Source: Bretschneidera sinensis (Eukaryota > Streptophyta > Magnoliopsida > Brassicales > Akaniaceae). From it: a stretch of DNA of 64,000 nucleotides. The position numbers and the translations under genes are program-made. Positions within the stretch are counted from its first letter, which is position 1; each line of letters opens with the position of its first letter. Of the stretch, positions 1-11,659 are shown piece after piece. Below the pieces are notes generated by a model, which was not told where the DNA came from, did not search any database, and worked only from the letters and a program-made list of their open reading frames with translations. The stretch spans positions 80,680,001 to 80,744,000 of the forward strand of contig CM043698.1 in NCBI GenBank assembly GCA_023935145.1, read 5' to 3'.

Positions 1-330
1 CTTAGGAAGTCTATCTACTATCACTTACACTGTATCGTGACCTCTCTGGTTATGGAAAAATCCAGAAACAAAATCCATACTCACATTTTTCTGTGGTCAT
101 TCGAGCACAGAAAGAGGCTATAGTAATCCTCCCGGATGTTTATTCTCTGACTTCACTTGCTGACAAGCCAAACATCTAGAAATATATTCAGCAACATCTC
201 TCTTCAATTCTGACCACTAGTAATTCTGTCTCAATCCTTTATCCGTTTTATTGTTACTCAGGTGCATCGAATATACATGATTATGCACCTTTATCAATAT
301 CTTATTTCTCAATTCTGCATCATTGGAAAC
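1..330 (-). pseudogene. Integrase N-terminal (HHCC zinc finger) remnant, gypsy
   Basis: Conceptual minus-strand translation of about 150-300 gives an H-x-H-x5-H histidine cluster (HNHVYSMH), then a stretch ending in CLACQQVKSEN. This is the HHCC zinc-binding module at the start of retroviral-type integrases. At least one stop codon interrupts it, after an LRQNY segment. The catalytic DDE core would lie at lower coordinates, mostly outside the window. The piece belongs to the same dead element as the RT and gag to its right. Confidence 0.6.
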
Positions 331-498
331 ATATATTCTATGTTCCAATACCATGACACCATTATTTCAAATTTTTAACTCATATTGCTTTCTACTAAGT
401 ACTTCCTGCGTAATCTTCTCTATCTCCTCATTTCTGCCTTGCATTTCTAATAAGTGTTCTACAATGGATGACCGTGCAACCATATTTTCCAACAATGC

Positions 499-1068
499 TC
501 ATCTATCACTAATATTCAAGTTCATCCTCATCTCTTTCAACTCTACTATCAGATTCACATCATGGCTCGCTATAGCAGCCAATCTTCCTGTAGATTTTCT
601 ACTCAATGTATCAGCTACCACCTTCGCTTTTTCTAGACGATAGTGAATTATACAATTATAGTCACTAATCAACTCCATCCACCAACTCTGTCTCAAATTT
701 TACTCTCTCTAGGTATGTAAGTATGTCAAACTCTTGTGATCAGTAAATATCTCATAAGTGCCTCCATATAAATGATGTCTCCAAAACTACAAAACAAACA
801 TTATGGCAGCCAACTCTAAGTTATGGGTCGGGTAATTTCTTTCATGATTCTTCTATTGCTTAGAAGCATATGCCACTACCTTCCCATATTGTACCAACAC
901 ATATCTCAACTCTTGATGGGACGCATCACTATTCACCACAAATCCTTCATCACCAAAAAGAAATACTATTATTGAAGTTGTAGTCAATTTATCCTTTAGT
1001 AATTGAAAAATTTTCCCACACTTCCTAGACCATACCAATCTCACCTCTTTCCTGGTCAATCTAGTCAA
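499..1068 (-). pseudogene. RNase H domain remnant, gypsy pol
   Basis: Two open pieces on the minus strand hold a Ty3/gypsy RNase H. 853-1068 includes FVVNSDASHQELRYVLVQ and VVAYASKQ, which match the start of the domain (catalytic Asp in SDAS). 499-696 includes YNCIIHYRLEKAKVVADTLSRKS-like sequence, the usual end of the domain. The join between them is broken by frame changes and stops. In the intact protein this domain degrades the RNA strand during reverse transcription. Confidence 0.75.
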
Positions 1069-1084
1069 TAGTACTGCAATAATA

Positions 1085-2115
1085 ATTTTTTTTGAATGAA
1101 TCTTCTATAATAAACCGCTGACCCCAAAAAGATTTTAATTTTAGTCATATTAGTTGGTTTCTCCCAACTCAACATTGCCTCTACTTTCTGTGAATCAATT
1201 GTTATACCATCTCTAGATATTGCATGCTCTAAGACATTTATTTATTTCAGTCAAAATTCACGTTTAGAAAATTATAGCATATAATCTCTCTCTCCTCAAA
1301 ATCTCTAACACACTGTCTAGTATTCATATGTTCTTCCTCATTGTTAGAATATACTAAAATGTCATCAATAATTATAACCACAAATTTGTCAAGAAATAGT
1401 TTAAACATTTTACTCATCAAATCCATGAATGTTGTTGGAGCATTAGTCTACTCAAATGGCATCACAAGAAACTTATGACCATAACGTGTCCTAAAAGCAG
1501 TCTTAGGCACGTCTCCCTCCTTTATCCTTAACTAGTGATAACCTGATCTCAGTTTTATCTTAGAAAACACTCTCACTCCTTGCAACTACTTAAACGATCT
1601 ATTTATCCTGGGTAAAAGATATTTATTCTTAATGGTTATCTTATTCAACTATCTGTAGTCTATACACAATCTCATCGTTTTATCTTTCTTCGTCATAAAC
1701 AATACAAAGGCTCCCTAAACACACTAAGTCTGATAAATTATTTATCTAAAAATTCTTAAAATGGTACGTTCAACTCTCTCAACTCAGCGGGTGCCCTTCT
1801 GTAGGGTGTTATAGATATATATGATGAACCCAAAATCACATCTATAGAAAAATAAATCTCCTTACTGGGAGGCAATCTAGATAACTCTTCACGAAACACA
1901 TCAAGAAAATCTTTCACTACTAATATTTCTTCTAACTTTCTATTTCCCTTTTTAGAATCTTTTATGTATGCCAAATACTCATCACAACCCTTCTTCAACC
2001 ATCTACTAGTAGTCATGACAGAAATAAGAAAATTTGCAAGTATCTTACGTTCTACTTGAAAATTAACTCCTCTTGTCATGGTATCCTGAACACCATATTC
2101 TTTTAAAATGATCAA
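1085..2115 (-). pseudogene. Reverse transcriptase remnant, gypsy pol
   Basis: The minus strand of 1756-2115 encodes the region before RT, including VVKDFLDVFREELSRLPPS and a TPYRRAPAELRELN motif, typical of plant Del/Tekay pol. The active-site box is visible at about 1352-1384, where the conceptual translation gives [11 protein letters not shown], so the two catalytic aspartates survive. Between these parts the frame shifts several times (1085-1750). RNA-dependent DNA synthesis is the family function; this copy cannot perform it. Confidence 0.8.
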
Positions 2116-2420
2116 CCATATTCAAAGATAATAAATCAACTTCAGATTCTCTATCAGTGATATGAATCACGCAACCCTTGTAAACATTTATGATTATCAC
2201 TCTATCTCTAGTGGGAACTTCAGCAATACTATTATGCATCAAAGGACTAATACATACATCAATAAACTTCATAAACACATTAGATGCAAAAGAATGGGTT
2301 GCACCAGGATCAACAAACTTTGATATGTCTGCCTTCTCTACATACAATACACCTCAATTTAGGACAATTATGGGATAAATATCTCATCTGATTACATCTA
2401 TAACATGTTTTAGTCTTTCT
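2063..2420 (-). pseudogene. Aspartic protease and gag zinc knuckle remnant, gypsy
   Basis: The minus strand of 2063-2347 contains VDPGATHSFAS, corresponding to the family protease motif D-[ST]-G-A-T-H-S-F; the residue after the catalytic Asp is Pro. Immediately upstream (about 2350-2410) lies a CCHC-like knuckle, CYRCNQMRYLSHNCP. Compared with the usual C-x2-C-x3-G-H-x4-C, the Gly and His are replaced by Arg and Tyr. The knuckle normally binds the genomic RNA and the protease processes the polyprotein. Both appear degenerate here. Confidence 0.7.
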
Positions 2421-2904
2421 ATCACATTACCACATCCTTTAAGTAGTACACTCCCACCTCTACCATAACTTCCAGTTCTCACAAACTATCTTCCAAATCT
2501 AGGGGTCCCACCAACATTACTTTGAATTATAGAAGCTATGAATCTAGCTTACCTGTAACTCTACATTATAGGTATTTCTTTCACACGGATGACTCCTCTA
2601 GAGTGGTCTCCCACCTTGTGCACTCATACTACTACTACCTCTAGAACTTTCGTGTCTAAGTCTCTTCAACCACTCTCTCTCTCCCCCTTAAACTCCATTA
2701 CATCTTTCTCAATCTGAAGTGTTATATCCACCAACTTAATATAATTCATATGTTTCATGTAAGATAGTTTCACTTTAATCTCAAAATATATTCCATCTAT
2801 GAACCTCTTACACTTCTTCTACTTTATGTCTACCATTTTCGATATAAACCTTGACAAGGCCATAAATCTGCTATCATACTGAGCCACGGTCAATATATTT
2901 TACC

Positions 2905-3598
2905 TTAAATAAATGAAATCTCTCTTCTGTTGGGCTCTGCCAGTATATGTGCAATATTTATAAAAGAATAAGCCTCCTTAAACTTATTCCAAGTTAAGGA
3001 TCTATCATTATATGCACTTACTCTGGGAAGAGTATCCTCCCACCACTCTAAAGCTTCTTCTTCTAACTCAAACGAAGCAAAGGCGATCTTCTGCTTGTCA
3101 GTCCCTAGTAAAGTACCAAATAATCTCTCTATATGTTTCGCCCATAGCTCAAGCTCAAAAGTAGGATTCATATATCCTTTAGACAACAAAGCGTTCAACT
3201 TAATATATTTAACAAAACAATCTCCCTGCATCTTGAGCATAAACTCACTTTTCCCCTTTTGAATGTTTACCATTACTGGAATTACAATAATCTGAGGCAC
3301 TGCTTTAGCCTGTTCATCAAGTCTATGCTATAGACTATAACTCTATCATTTGTTACATTAATTTCTCAAGAGCATGAGCAAATGCTTCTATTAGCTCATC
3401 TCTTTCAACTCCAAATTCTCTCACACTCATACTAATATCAATTATACTATCACTCCTTTCCCTTCTTAGAAACTCGCTCTAACTCAACCTCCATCTTAAC
3501 CTCAGCTCGGTTAAAAATTGGGGCCTATCACGCTCTCTCAAGTCAATAACTCTAACTCTAGCTCTACCACGTCCACGTGTTATCCTCAGACTTTTCAT
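2905..3598 (-). pseudogene. Gag capsid remnant, gypsy
   Basis: An ATG on the minus strand at 3598 opens a frame beginning MKSLRITRGRGRARVRV, a basic gag N-terminus. After stops, 2905-3300 holds a retrotransposon gag core with FELELWAKHIERLFG and ALEWWEDTLPR motifs, matching the conserved W..W pattern of the plant gypsy capsid domain. The start lies about 90 bp after the LTR and primer site, as expected for an element without a long leader. Stops and frameshifts make it a pseudogene. Confidence 0.75.
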
Positions 3599-3664
3599 TA
3601 AAATATAATTTATTTTAATCTTCCACTTTCTTTCTTTTTATCTAATCTACAGAATCATAAAACC

Positions 3665-3682
3665 TAATGCTTTGATATCAAA
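3665..3682 (-). promoter_or_regulatory. Primer-binding site (tRNA-Met type) of the gypsy element
   Basis: On the minus strand, directly after the LTR end, the sequence TTGATATCAAAGCATTAGG resembles the plant initiator-Met tRNA primer site (family form TGGTATCAGAGC) with a few mutations. It marks the 5' LTR boundary and the element's orientation. Confidence 0.65.
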
Positions 3683-4497
3683 ATTATAACGACCCATCCC
3701 AGGTTGCTAACCCCCGAGACGGTGTCATCACATTTTGAAATCCCAGCATGACACATATATGCAACAATAAAAAAAATACCAACTGCAATTATTTACATAC
3801 ATCAATCATCAACCCTCAACAGGGGAGATACATCATTCATATCTCAGTTGAACATTATATACTACATATTATGCATGACTATTTATAATATTTTTTTTCT
3901 CATTAGTCTGAGGATGTGGACCATATGGCTTACAGAAAATGATTTAGTCGGAAACCCCGCTCACAATTATATCTGTCCTGTCTGCTACCTGAAATCATTA
4001 AACAATGAAGAATGAGCTTCACAAGCTCGGTGAATTAAATATACCAGAAGTATTCAATTTGTATAATTAATCTTCCAATATTCATTCATCAATATCTCAT
4101 ATATTTTGATAATAACATTCTATTATCACTGCTCATATCAAAATCCCCAACCTTTAAAAATCTCTTGTTCTCATATAATTAATCATCTTGAGACTATCAA
4201 TTTTATCTTATAATTACCTTATTATAAGGTTCACAGCATATAATCAGTCATCCAGATAATTCTCATCACATCATATTTCTATATTTCTTCCTCAGTATAT
4301 TTGTCTCTCTGTGAGATTCATTCATCTATCAATAAATTTACAATCATGAATAACACTTTAGCATTGCAAACAATAACAATCAATATTTAAAGCAAATACA
4401 ATGTGTGAATTTAAATGTTATTATTATTAGGAACGTCTTCCACATGTCGACATATTTTTATCTTAGACTGGCTGCCTTCCCAATTCTTTTATCTTCA

Positions 4498-4640
4498 GCA
4501 TATATCGGCTGTCACGGTTTTCAATTATCACCCGCGTATACCTGCTATTACGGTTTTCATTTATCATCAGCATATGTCAGCTGTCACGGTTTTCATTTAT
4601 CACCAACATATACTGACTGTCACGATTTTCATTTAGACTA
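4498..4640. repeat. 36-bp minisatellite inside the gypsy LTR, about 4 copies
   Basis: Imperfect units with a shared core (GGCTGTCACGGTTTTCA, CTGCTATTACGGTTTTCA, and so on) recur with about 36-bp spacing, four times. The related solo LTR has a shorter, more diverged version at about 18043-18130, so repeat number differs between copies of this family. Confidence 0.75.
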
Positions 4641-5455
4641 GCCCCATCTCGATTCTTTTATTTCATGTATATGCATATGAATAATGATATGAAATATGCA
4701 TATGAACAATAATATAAAAACAAACATGTATTCAGACATTCAAATTTGCTATCCTACTTTTTCTCAAATTATTATTTGATCAATTTTACTAATTTCTTCT
4801 CCTCATATATCATATAAATTTATCAACCATAGCTCATCAAGAATTTCATTTATCACCTTCATTATTAAATCGACTCATTATTCTAATAATATCATTTCTC
4901 ATATAATAATTCTCTATATATCAATTATTTTTATCATACCCATCAACCAACTTTCATCTATCATCAAATCATAAGTTAATAATTTATTCCAATATTATCA
5001 CTATATATTTCATATTTATCTTGATTACTTAAAGTAAATCTAACTTACCACATAGCACTTAGAGATACTCGTGGCTTACCTCCTTCCATTTTATGCTATT
5101 TTCAGCAATTTTCCCTGATTGTTGATCGTCAACACCTGACAAAATATTTATATTAAAATTTCTAAATTATTCTTCAATTCTTCCATAATTCACACCCTTT
5201 GAAAATTCTCACATTGAATTCACACCCTTTGAATTTCATGTATGCTAAATTTCAAAAATAAAATTCATGTTATTACCTTTCATTTTTTTTAAACTTTTCG
5301 TGACTCTCTGTAAAATTCTTCCGTAAATCCCTTCAAAATTTTTCTCTTTCAATTTTTCTTTCAATCCCCAAGTGTTTACAAAAAGAGAGAAATTTGAATT
5401 GAAGAAAAAAGGAAACAAAACAAGATTTGATAAGTAATAAATAAATAAAATCAAA

Positions 5456-5458
<3 letters not shown>

Positions 5459-5526
<68 letters not shown>

Positions 5527-5531
5527 CACAC
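5459..5531. repeat. (TA)n microsatellite followed by (CA)n
   Basis: An uninterrupted TA run of about 56 bp passes directly into a short CA run inside the LTR. On the minus strand it reads as GT then TA repeats. Confidence 0.95.
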
Positions 5532-5856
5532 TTATCCCCTAACCTTTTCGTCACCTTGCCTTGGTGTATAACATGCACTAAGGCATGTTATTGTGTGACA
5601 ACACCTGGGCTCCAAGTGTTGTCCACGTTTTTGTGTTTTCTTTTTTCTTTTCTTTTTTTCTTTTTCCTTTGTCCTCTAAACTTGAACGCTTCAAATAATT
5701 TTTTTTCCTTTTTCTTTACACCACCATATGTTTAGTTTTTTTTTCAAAAGAATTATTTTATTCAATAATAAATCTTTCACATATATATTATTTTAATTCC
5801 ATGTTATATTTATCAAATTACTTCTTTACCCATACTCTAAGAGCACAGGTATTACA

Positions 5857-6213
5857 ATAGTCATGTCTTCTGGAAGAATCTCAAGAACTATATTTTGGTA
5901 CTCATGGACTTGATCCGTGATTAGTCTTTCATCAATCATTTTGTACTCTAGAAACTTTCCAACCACATATTTTTTTTACACCAGCATCCTCAATTGAGCA
6001 TTTTCTTTTTAGCGCTTCCCAAATGTCTTTTGCAGATTTGATTAAACAATAGATGTCGAACAAGGCATTTGAAAAATTGTGTAAAATATAACATCGACAT
6101 GTTCGATTATATCCATCATAATTTTTAACATAAACAGTAAGAGTAGGTTCATACATGTCATTAGGCGCATCAGAATCCTTAAATAACACATACTTAACTC
6201 CAATTGCTTCTAG

Positions 6214-6248
<35 letters not shown>

Positions 6249-6315
6249 CAGACCATCTCTTGTAATAATTACCATCAAAGGCTTTCAATTATGACATATC
6301 AGGAATGAGAACCAT
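5857..6315 (-). pseudogene. Ty1/copia gag remnant, interrupted by the gypsy insertion
   Basis: The minus-strand frame starts at an ATG at 6315 (MVLIPDMS, then a stop, then KAFDGNYYKRW). It continues with LFDIYCLIKSAKDIWEALKRKC and ends in VHEYQN and LEILPEDM-like sequence at the junction with the gypsy LTR. These match the plant copia gag pattern (F-D-G-x-N-Y-x-R-W; A-K-D-I-W-E-A-L). A (TA)n run at 6219-6245 sits inside the gag and encodes a Tyr-Ile tract without shifting the frame. The rest of the gag was displaced by, or lost at, the insertion at 5857. Confidence 0.75.
6219..6245. repeat. (TA)n microsatellite within copia gag remnant
   Basis: A pure TA run of about 27 bp lies within the copia gag reading frame. 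It is translated as alternating Ile-Tyr where the family normally has a short variable stretch. Confidence 0.9.
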
Positions 6316-6540
6316 TGTTAATTAAATGAGCACAAAAAAAAAATCACTTACCAAGATTGTTGAAAAAATAATAATGGGGTGCTCAAATAATTAACCAAAA
6401 AATGGCGATAAAAAAATTTACTCCAAGAATAAATATAAAAGAGATTAAGAAATGAAAAAGAATATCGAGATATGAAAATTAATCCACTGTCTTTGAAGAG
6501 TGATTTCGCCCCACTATGGTGTAGATGGCTCTGATGGTTG

Positions 6541-6760
6541 CTCACCATGATACAACGGTAACCCGATTTGTGTGCACTCACAAACATGACTTCGAACTCA
6601 TAGAGAGAGATAAGCCCAAGTAGAATAATTCAAAGCAAATGAAACAGAATTTTGAGTGAAGTTTTTTCTGGTGAAATAAAACAAAGACTAAATTTTTTTT
6701 TTTTTTTTTTTGTGTTTTGAAATCACAACACTTGATGGTATTTATAGGTGTTGTACAAAT
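6541..6760 (-). repeat. Possible 5' leader/LTR remnant of the copia element
   Basis: Upstream of the copia gag on the minus strand are TTGTATCATGGTGAGC (6541-6556), a weak match to a copia primer site, and further up a TATA-like CTATAAATACC near 6736-6746. The order TATA, leader, primer site, gag is what a copia 5' LTR would give. No second LTR is visible to confirm it. A 19-T run lies at 6693-6711. Confidence 0.35.
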
Positions 6761-7941
6761 TTGAAAGAACTATTATGCTGTAAAAACATAGTTAATAGTA
6801 GCACTTAAATTCTAAACTTTTGTTTATTTTTCGTTTTCCAACACCATATGTTAAACGGCTAGAAATGAAACTAAGTAATAAAACATCACTTAAATTTGTG
6901 TACGTTACTGAGCATTACTTTTCTGATACAACATTCAAACAGTTAAAGCTTTGCACTTTTCTATTACAACATCACTTTTCATTGTTCAAATTTCAAGAAA
7001 TCACCTTTACTCAGCATTACCTACGTCAAGGCTCCGTTGTTTTGAAAAAAAAAATAAATAAATAAAAAAGCATAAACGTAAAATACTTGCAGTTTAAAAT
7101 ATTATTTTTAATAGGTTTAATAAAATATAAATTAATTTCATTATAAAATCATATTTTACACCACTAAAAGATAAGATATAAAAAATAATTTTCTCATTTT
7201 TTACTGTAAGTTCGTTTACATTGGGAAACGAAAATCAAAACATTTTTCTCTACACATCATTTCTCTATTGCCATATATAATAAATTTACTTTGAGGATGT
7301 TTGAAACCTGTTTTAAGTAAGTTTAATATATAATATTTTAGTTTTTTTTAATATTTATACACATATTTATTTCTAGGCCTATTATTAAATCAATAATTAA
7401 TTTAATTAATAAATAAAAAATAATAATTTATTTAATATTTAATTTTTTAAGGTTATAAATTATCTTTTATTATTATTTTTTCATTTATTATATTCACATT
7501 CACATATTTTTATACGATATTATTGTTCATAAATATCATGTTTAAATTCAGTATCAATTTTACAAATTAATTTATTTTTACACATTAATTTATTTTTACA
7601 AATTAATTTATTTTTAATCAAGTATTTTCTTTTGATTTCAAATAAGAAAATATAAAATAGAGTCATTTTCAGTTGTATAGCCAAACAATGGAAAAATTAT
7701 AAGAAAGTATTGATTTTTCATATAGAAGGTTTTACAGTGTAAAATCAATTACGACGTAAATCATTTTACGAGCAAACAAATGAAAGCTAAAGCAAATAAC
7801 AAAGAAAAGAATGGAAATACCAAGATTGACTTTTAAACCATGGACCGAAAAGTTAGAATCAGAGGTCCATTGCTAAAACTGAAAAATTAAAGACATTACA
7901 TAAAAATCGACCATTCAATGGACAATGAATTGTTTTAATGA
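6761..7941. other. Non-coding AT-rich DNA
   Basis: No convincing gene. An approximately 20-bp unit containing AATTAATTTATTTTTACA repeats about three times at 7558-7620. The open frame at 6820-7065 has no recognisable motif and is probably chance. Confidence 0.6.
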
Positions 7942-8962
7942 CAGTGTTTTCAAAAGCGAGGGTGTTGGGCGAGGTGTTTTACCTTAATGAGGTGAGGCGT
8001 AAGCCCCGAGACGTTGGGGCGTAAGCCTTTTGAAACATTTTGGCATTTCGAAATTTTAATAAAATAATATTAATTAATTAGTTAAAATAATAAAATAAAA
8101 TTAAAGTATTATTTTTTTAATTTTTTTAATCTTATTTTATATTAATTTTAAACCTATTTCACTCTATAATGGTGTTCGTGAACTACCGGACCCTGAAAAT
8201 AAGCTACATATGCTGCCCAAATATATAGCTCAATTTTAGTAAATGGTTGCACTGGTCAATAAGAAAAATAAAATAGTGAAGCTTGCCTAAATATGAGCCA
8301 TCAAACCCATCATTATCTTTTTTCTTCTAGCTGAAAAAGGCCCATAATCATCATGAAGGTCCAAGTCCCAATTACAGTCAAATCCGACAATGATAAGGCA
8401 AAGAAACTCTAAGATTAAATCTAATCTCTATATCTCCTGATGTCCAGCAGTTCACAATCCCAAAGTTGTACAAAAAAATGCTACTTTGTGTCTCGTTGCT
8501 CATCAAGTTGCATACTTCAGTGTAGAATTTCTCTGCAGATCTAGGTCCATGTAAATTATTTTGTTACTTATTATCACTGAAGTTGCAAGTCAAAATGATA
8601 GAAATTGAGAGCATCTGCAAGGAGCGATTTTGAGTTTGTTCCTTGCCTGTGTAACAGATAATTTATTTCTGTTTCTCTCTAGTAGCTTCTAGCACCATGC
8701 TCCATTTTCTTCCAGATCTAGATGTATCTCTTCCCTCAACAAAATGATACTTACTCTCTCCCTTTCCGTTCAGATTTTACTCAGAACAAAGAACAATAAA
8801 AAATTATTTAAGATCGTTTTGATGTTGCAAGAGAAAACAAAATTGCATTGGGCATACGCACCGTGAAAATTCTGCCCCAAGATTCACGCCCTGGGATGTT
8901 TTGACCCAAAAATGCCCCCAAGCACGCCCCAGGCGCGCCCAGAAACACCCTTCACAACACTA
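7942..8962. mobile_element. hAT-like non-autonomous DNA transposon, about 1.02 kb
   Basis: The left end reads CAGTGTTTTCAAAAG and the right end, reverse-complemented, TAGTGTTGTGAAGGG, so the terminal repeats are short and imperfect (AGTGTT core). The flanking 8-mers are TTTAATGA (7934-7941) and ATTAATGA (8963-8970), 7 of 8 identical, as expected for a hAT 8-bp target duplication. Both subterminal regions are unusually GC-rich and carry GGGGCG/CGCCCC-type motifs, while the middle is AT-rich. No transposase coding sequence is seen, so it would need one in trans. Confidence 0.55.
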
Positions 8963-10410
8963 ATTAATGATAAATTTTGAAAAAAGTTTTTTTCAACATA
9001 GTGAGTATCAGATTAAATCGATTTTTTATTCATAAAGAAAACAACAATTGGCGATATAGAAGCAAATCTCCTGTTTTGCCATTAAGCAGATAAATAGATA
9101 GAGTGGTTTGACAAATAAATTCTGTTACAAGATTATTTTAGGTATTACGAAAAAAACTGAAGCTAATTTAATTATTGAGATTATAGGATTTAAATAATGA
9201 AATTAGTTGAATGTATATTAATTAAAATTTAACTGAGTACATATTTAAAAACCTTAATTATTTTTATATTATGATTAAATTATTATAACACATGGCCCCC
9301 CAAATGAACCTTGATTAAGATGTGCTGCGATTGAATAAGATTTATAGGCAACAATATTCATGCCGTAGGATATGTTCTGATTTATGTAAGCACCAGGCCG
9401 ATTTGGATAGGTGATTGACAGCCATTCAAATTGATTCATAACTTTTATCGACTTTAATAGTTAAAATATTTGAATAATAATTTAAAATTTTCAAATAATA
9501 ATGAATAAGGTTAAACATAAATAAAAATGAAAATTTCATAATGGTAGTGTAATGACGACTCTTACGTTTGATGAGCCTACAGATAGACGAAAATGATGGC
9601 TCAAATTGATAGTTACCGATTTTTATTTGTCAATGTTGACGGTGTTTGAGGAAATAGAAAAAATCAATTTAAGAGAGTTTTTTGTCATGCGTTGCTGGTA
9701 GCACATCATTAAGAGAGCCAATCATCTTAATTGTTCTAGAAATATACGTCAAATCTCAGTCACATCTAAGCATATGTTCGAGATAAAATTATCAGCTAGT
9801 TCGTTAATTTGAATGAAAAAACAAAATTATCCTAATTAAAAATCAAAAAAATTATATTTTTCAAAAGAGATTTTACAATTATCGATGATACATAAATAAA
9901 ATAAAAAGGAACAAAGAGAGAGTATGACTATTATATTATTTTGGAGAAATTTAATACTTTCAAACAACAAATTATTTGGATAGAGTTGATAATTCAAAAC
10001 ACCCCCAAAACCAAAAAGAAAGATTGATTAATTTTAAAATTAAAGGGACAAATTGTTACAAATATTACCCCAAGAAAGAAAGGAAAAAATATGAGTCAAA
10101 GCAGGACAGATATTGTTTTAAATGGGGCCAAAACATAATGCCATAGTTTTTAAGACATAAATAATCAAAATATTCAACATTTTCTGTGAAAAAATCATTC
10201 TTTACATTACATCAATGACAAAATCTAGGTAAAAAAAAAAAGTTTTACTTTATCATTCTACAAGTCATGCTCAACACTCTTTGATAAAGTAAAATTTATT
10301 TATAACAGAGTCCTTAATAATTTCACAGCAATTTGTTATTTTATGTCATAACAACACCATCTTTGAAATTCGAGAACCACTAAATTGTTATAAATATTTA
10401 TATATTGATA
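8963..10410. other. Non-coding AT-rich DNA
   Basis: No gene, RNA gene or bounded element was recognised here. Confidence 0.55.
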
Positions 10411-11089
10411 TGATAAAAAACAAATACGACTCAATGAGAACCAAACACGTGACCAACTACCTTTGGGTAGTAAAGTGACTAAACCTGTTATATCTATGGT
10501 ATTGTGCATGTTACCATAAGTTTGGGCACCTTGACATTAGAATTCAGGCAAATGTCATTTCCCATCGGTAGAGGCCATTCCTCGTAAGGCTCGAGGCTCA
10601 AGAGTCACATTCTAACTGTGTCCCATTTCAGAAGCCCAAACAAAGAACTCACAATCATCTATATAAAGAGGCTCTCATTTTCAAGGAAAAGACATATGAG
10701 GATACAAATAGAGACAGAAATACATGTAAAAACATGAACACACAGAGAAAGACACACAGTACGAGGTAAAACCAGAGAAAACTCTAGGTACAAGGAGAAA
10801 ACATGCGAGGAACAAAGAGAACTACCTCAATTCTCTCCTCCTCCCGAATATCCCTTCAACTCAGCCTAATCCTCCCCTCTACTCCTCTTTAAGAGCACCT
10901 ACTGACTTAATCATCGGAGGGTCCATCCCAGAGAACAATGCTCCGAGAGACTTCTTTTGTAGGTGTATATCTCAAGCACAAAGGAAACACTCCACTTTGA
11001 AGCTCTTCCATCTAGACCAACCTTAAGTAACACCCCATTGAAGGCCTACAAAGACTTGGTATCCTTCATCGTCTTTTTTGGCATCAATA
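10411..11089 (+). repeat. 5' LTR of the Tat-like element
   Basis: It starts TGATAAAAAAC and ends GGCATCAATA. It aligns over its whole length with 19036-19717, for example at ACTCAATGAGAAC, AGGCTCGAGGCTCAAGAGT and the TATATAAAG box. Confidence 0.85.
10660..10668 (+). promoter_or_regulatory. TATA box of the 5' LTR promoter
   Basis: TATATAAAG is conserved in both LTRs (10660 and about 19285), about 250 bp into the LTR. It is the likely core promoter for element transcription. Confidence 0.6.
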
Positions 11090-11090
11090 G

Positions 11091-11108
11091 ATTGGTGTCA
11101 TTCATGGG
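11091..11108 (+). promoter_or_regulatory. Primer-binding-site-like sequence
   Basis: Directly after the 5' LTR the sequence ATTGGTGTCATTCATGGG resembles the ATTGGCGCCGTCTGTGGG type seen after many plant gypsy LTRs. The differences look like C-to-T decay. The tRNA was not identified. Confidence 0.5.
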
Positions 11109-11341
11109 AAACAACAAATTTATCTCATAATGCCACCTAAAATCCCATAAACGGTGTCATCTATATTTCAATAATACTATAGACTTGAAGTTCCCTCTTC
11201 GGGACCACCAAAGTCAAGATGGATAGCTCGGTACCCTCCAAGTGGCATACAGATGAGCACAACCCCCATCAAGTTTTAAGGAATCGTTCAAACCCCAAAG
11301 TTCATAGTGGGTGGGACCCATCCAAGCTCTTGATCATATAG

Positions 11342-11659
11342 ATGGCATCAAGCCTAGCTAGAGTTGAACCTATTCAGGTTCACCACCAAAGAGCCAGTGC
11401 ATCAGCCATCCTTGAAGATCGAGAAAAAATAATCATCTCGAAAAGGAGATCGAGAAGAAATAGTCATTTCAGTTCAGATCGAGCATCAATGCATGCCTGC
11501 TTAGAAAATAAGGTGAATGAAACCAAACTCGTCACCTCTCAAACTCTCAAGTTCAACTCTCATCCGATTATGAAATCTGTTCAGTCCTTGGTGAGGGATA
11601 AGGAATTATCAGCTATTCAAGACCCTCCAAAAGCAGAAGTAAAAAACGGGCACACCTGA
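11342..11659 (+). CDS. Short sense ORF in the gag position, unrecognised
   Basis: A 105-codon sense frame starts about 250 bp after the primer-site region and is basic at its start (KIIISKRRSRRNSH). Its position is that of a gag N-terminus, but I recognise no capsid or zinc-knuckle motif, so it may be a gag remnant or a chance frame. Downstream sense sequence (11660-12600) is full of stops. Base composition here is less AT-rich than the flanking DNA, in keeping with former coding sequence. Confidence 0.3.
   Translation: MASSLARVEPIQVHHQRASASAILEDREKIIISKRRSRRNSHFSSDRASMHACLENKVNETKLVTSQTLKFNSHPIMKSVQSLVRDKELSAIQDPPKAEVKNGHT

Larger units (their letters stand above)
1..5856 (-). mobile_element. 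Ty3/gypsy (Del/Tekay-like) LTR retrotransposon, 3' part outside window
   Basis: Read on the minus strand, the order is 5' LTR (3685-5856), a methionine-tRNA type primer site, gag, protease, RT, RNase H and the N-terminal part of integrase, after which the window ends. The order protease-RT-RNaseH-integrase is that of Ty3/gypsy. The segment between protease and RT resembles the chromoviral Del/Tekay lineage (the LSRLPPSKEIYFSIDV stretch near 1885). A chromodomain would lie outside the window, so the lineage is inferred. All reading frames are broken, so the copy is dead. The element interrupts a copia gag remnant at 5857; the target duplication cannot be confirmed because the other end is not visible (candidate 5857-5861, ATAGT). 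Confidence 0.85.
3685..5856 (-). repeat. 5' LTR (2172 bp) of the Del/Tekay-like element
   Basis: On the minus strand the LTR starts TGTAATACC at 5856 and ends GGGATGGGTCGTTATA at 3685. It is homologous along its length to the solo LTR at 16791-18916, which lies in the opposite orientation. Shared landmarks include the GGGTCGTTA end, the segment around 3800-3840 and the GTAATTT start region. Internal features are a 36-bp minisatellite (4498-4640) and a TA/CA microsatellite (5459-5531). Confidence 0.85.
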
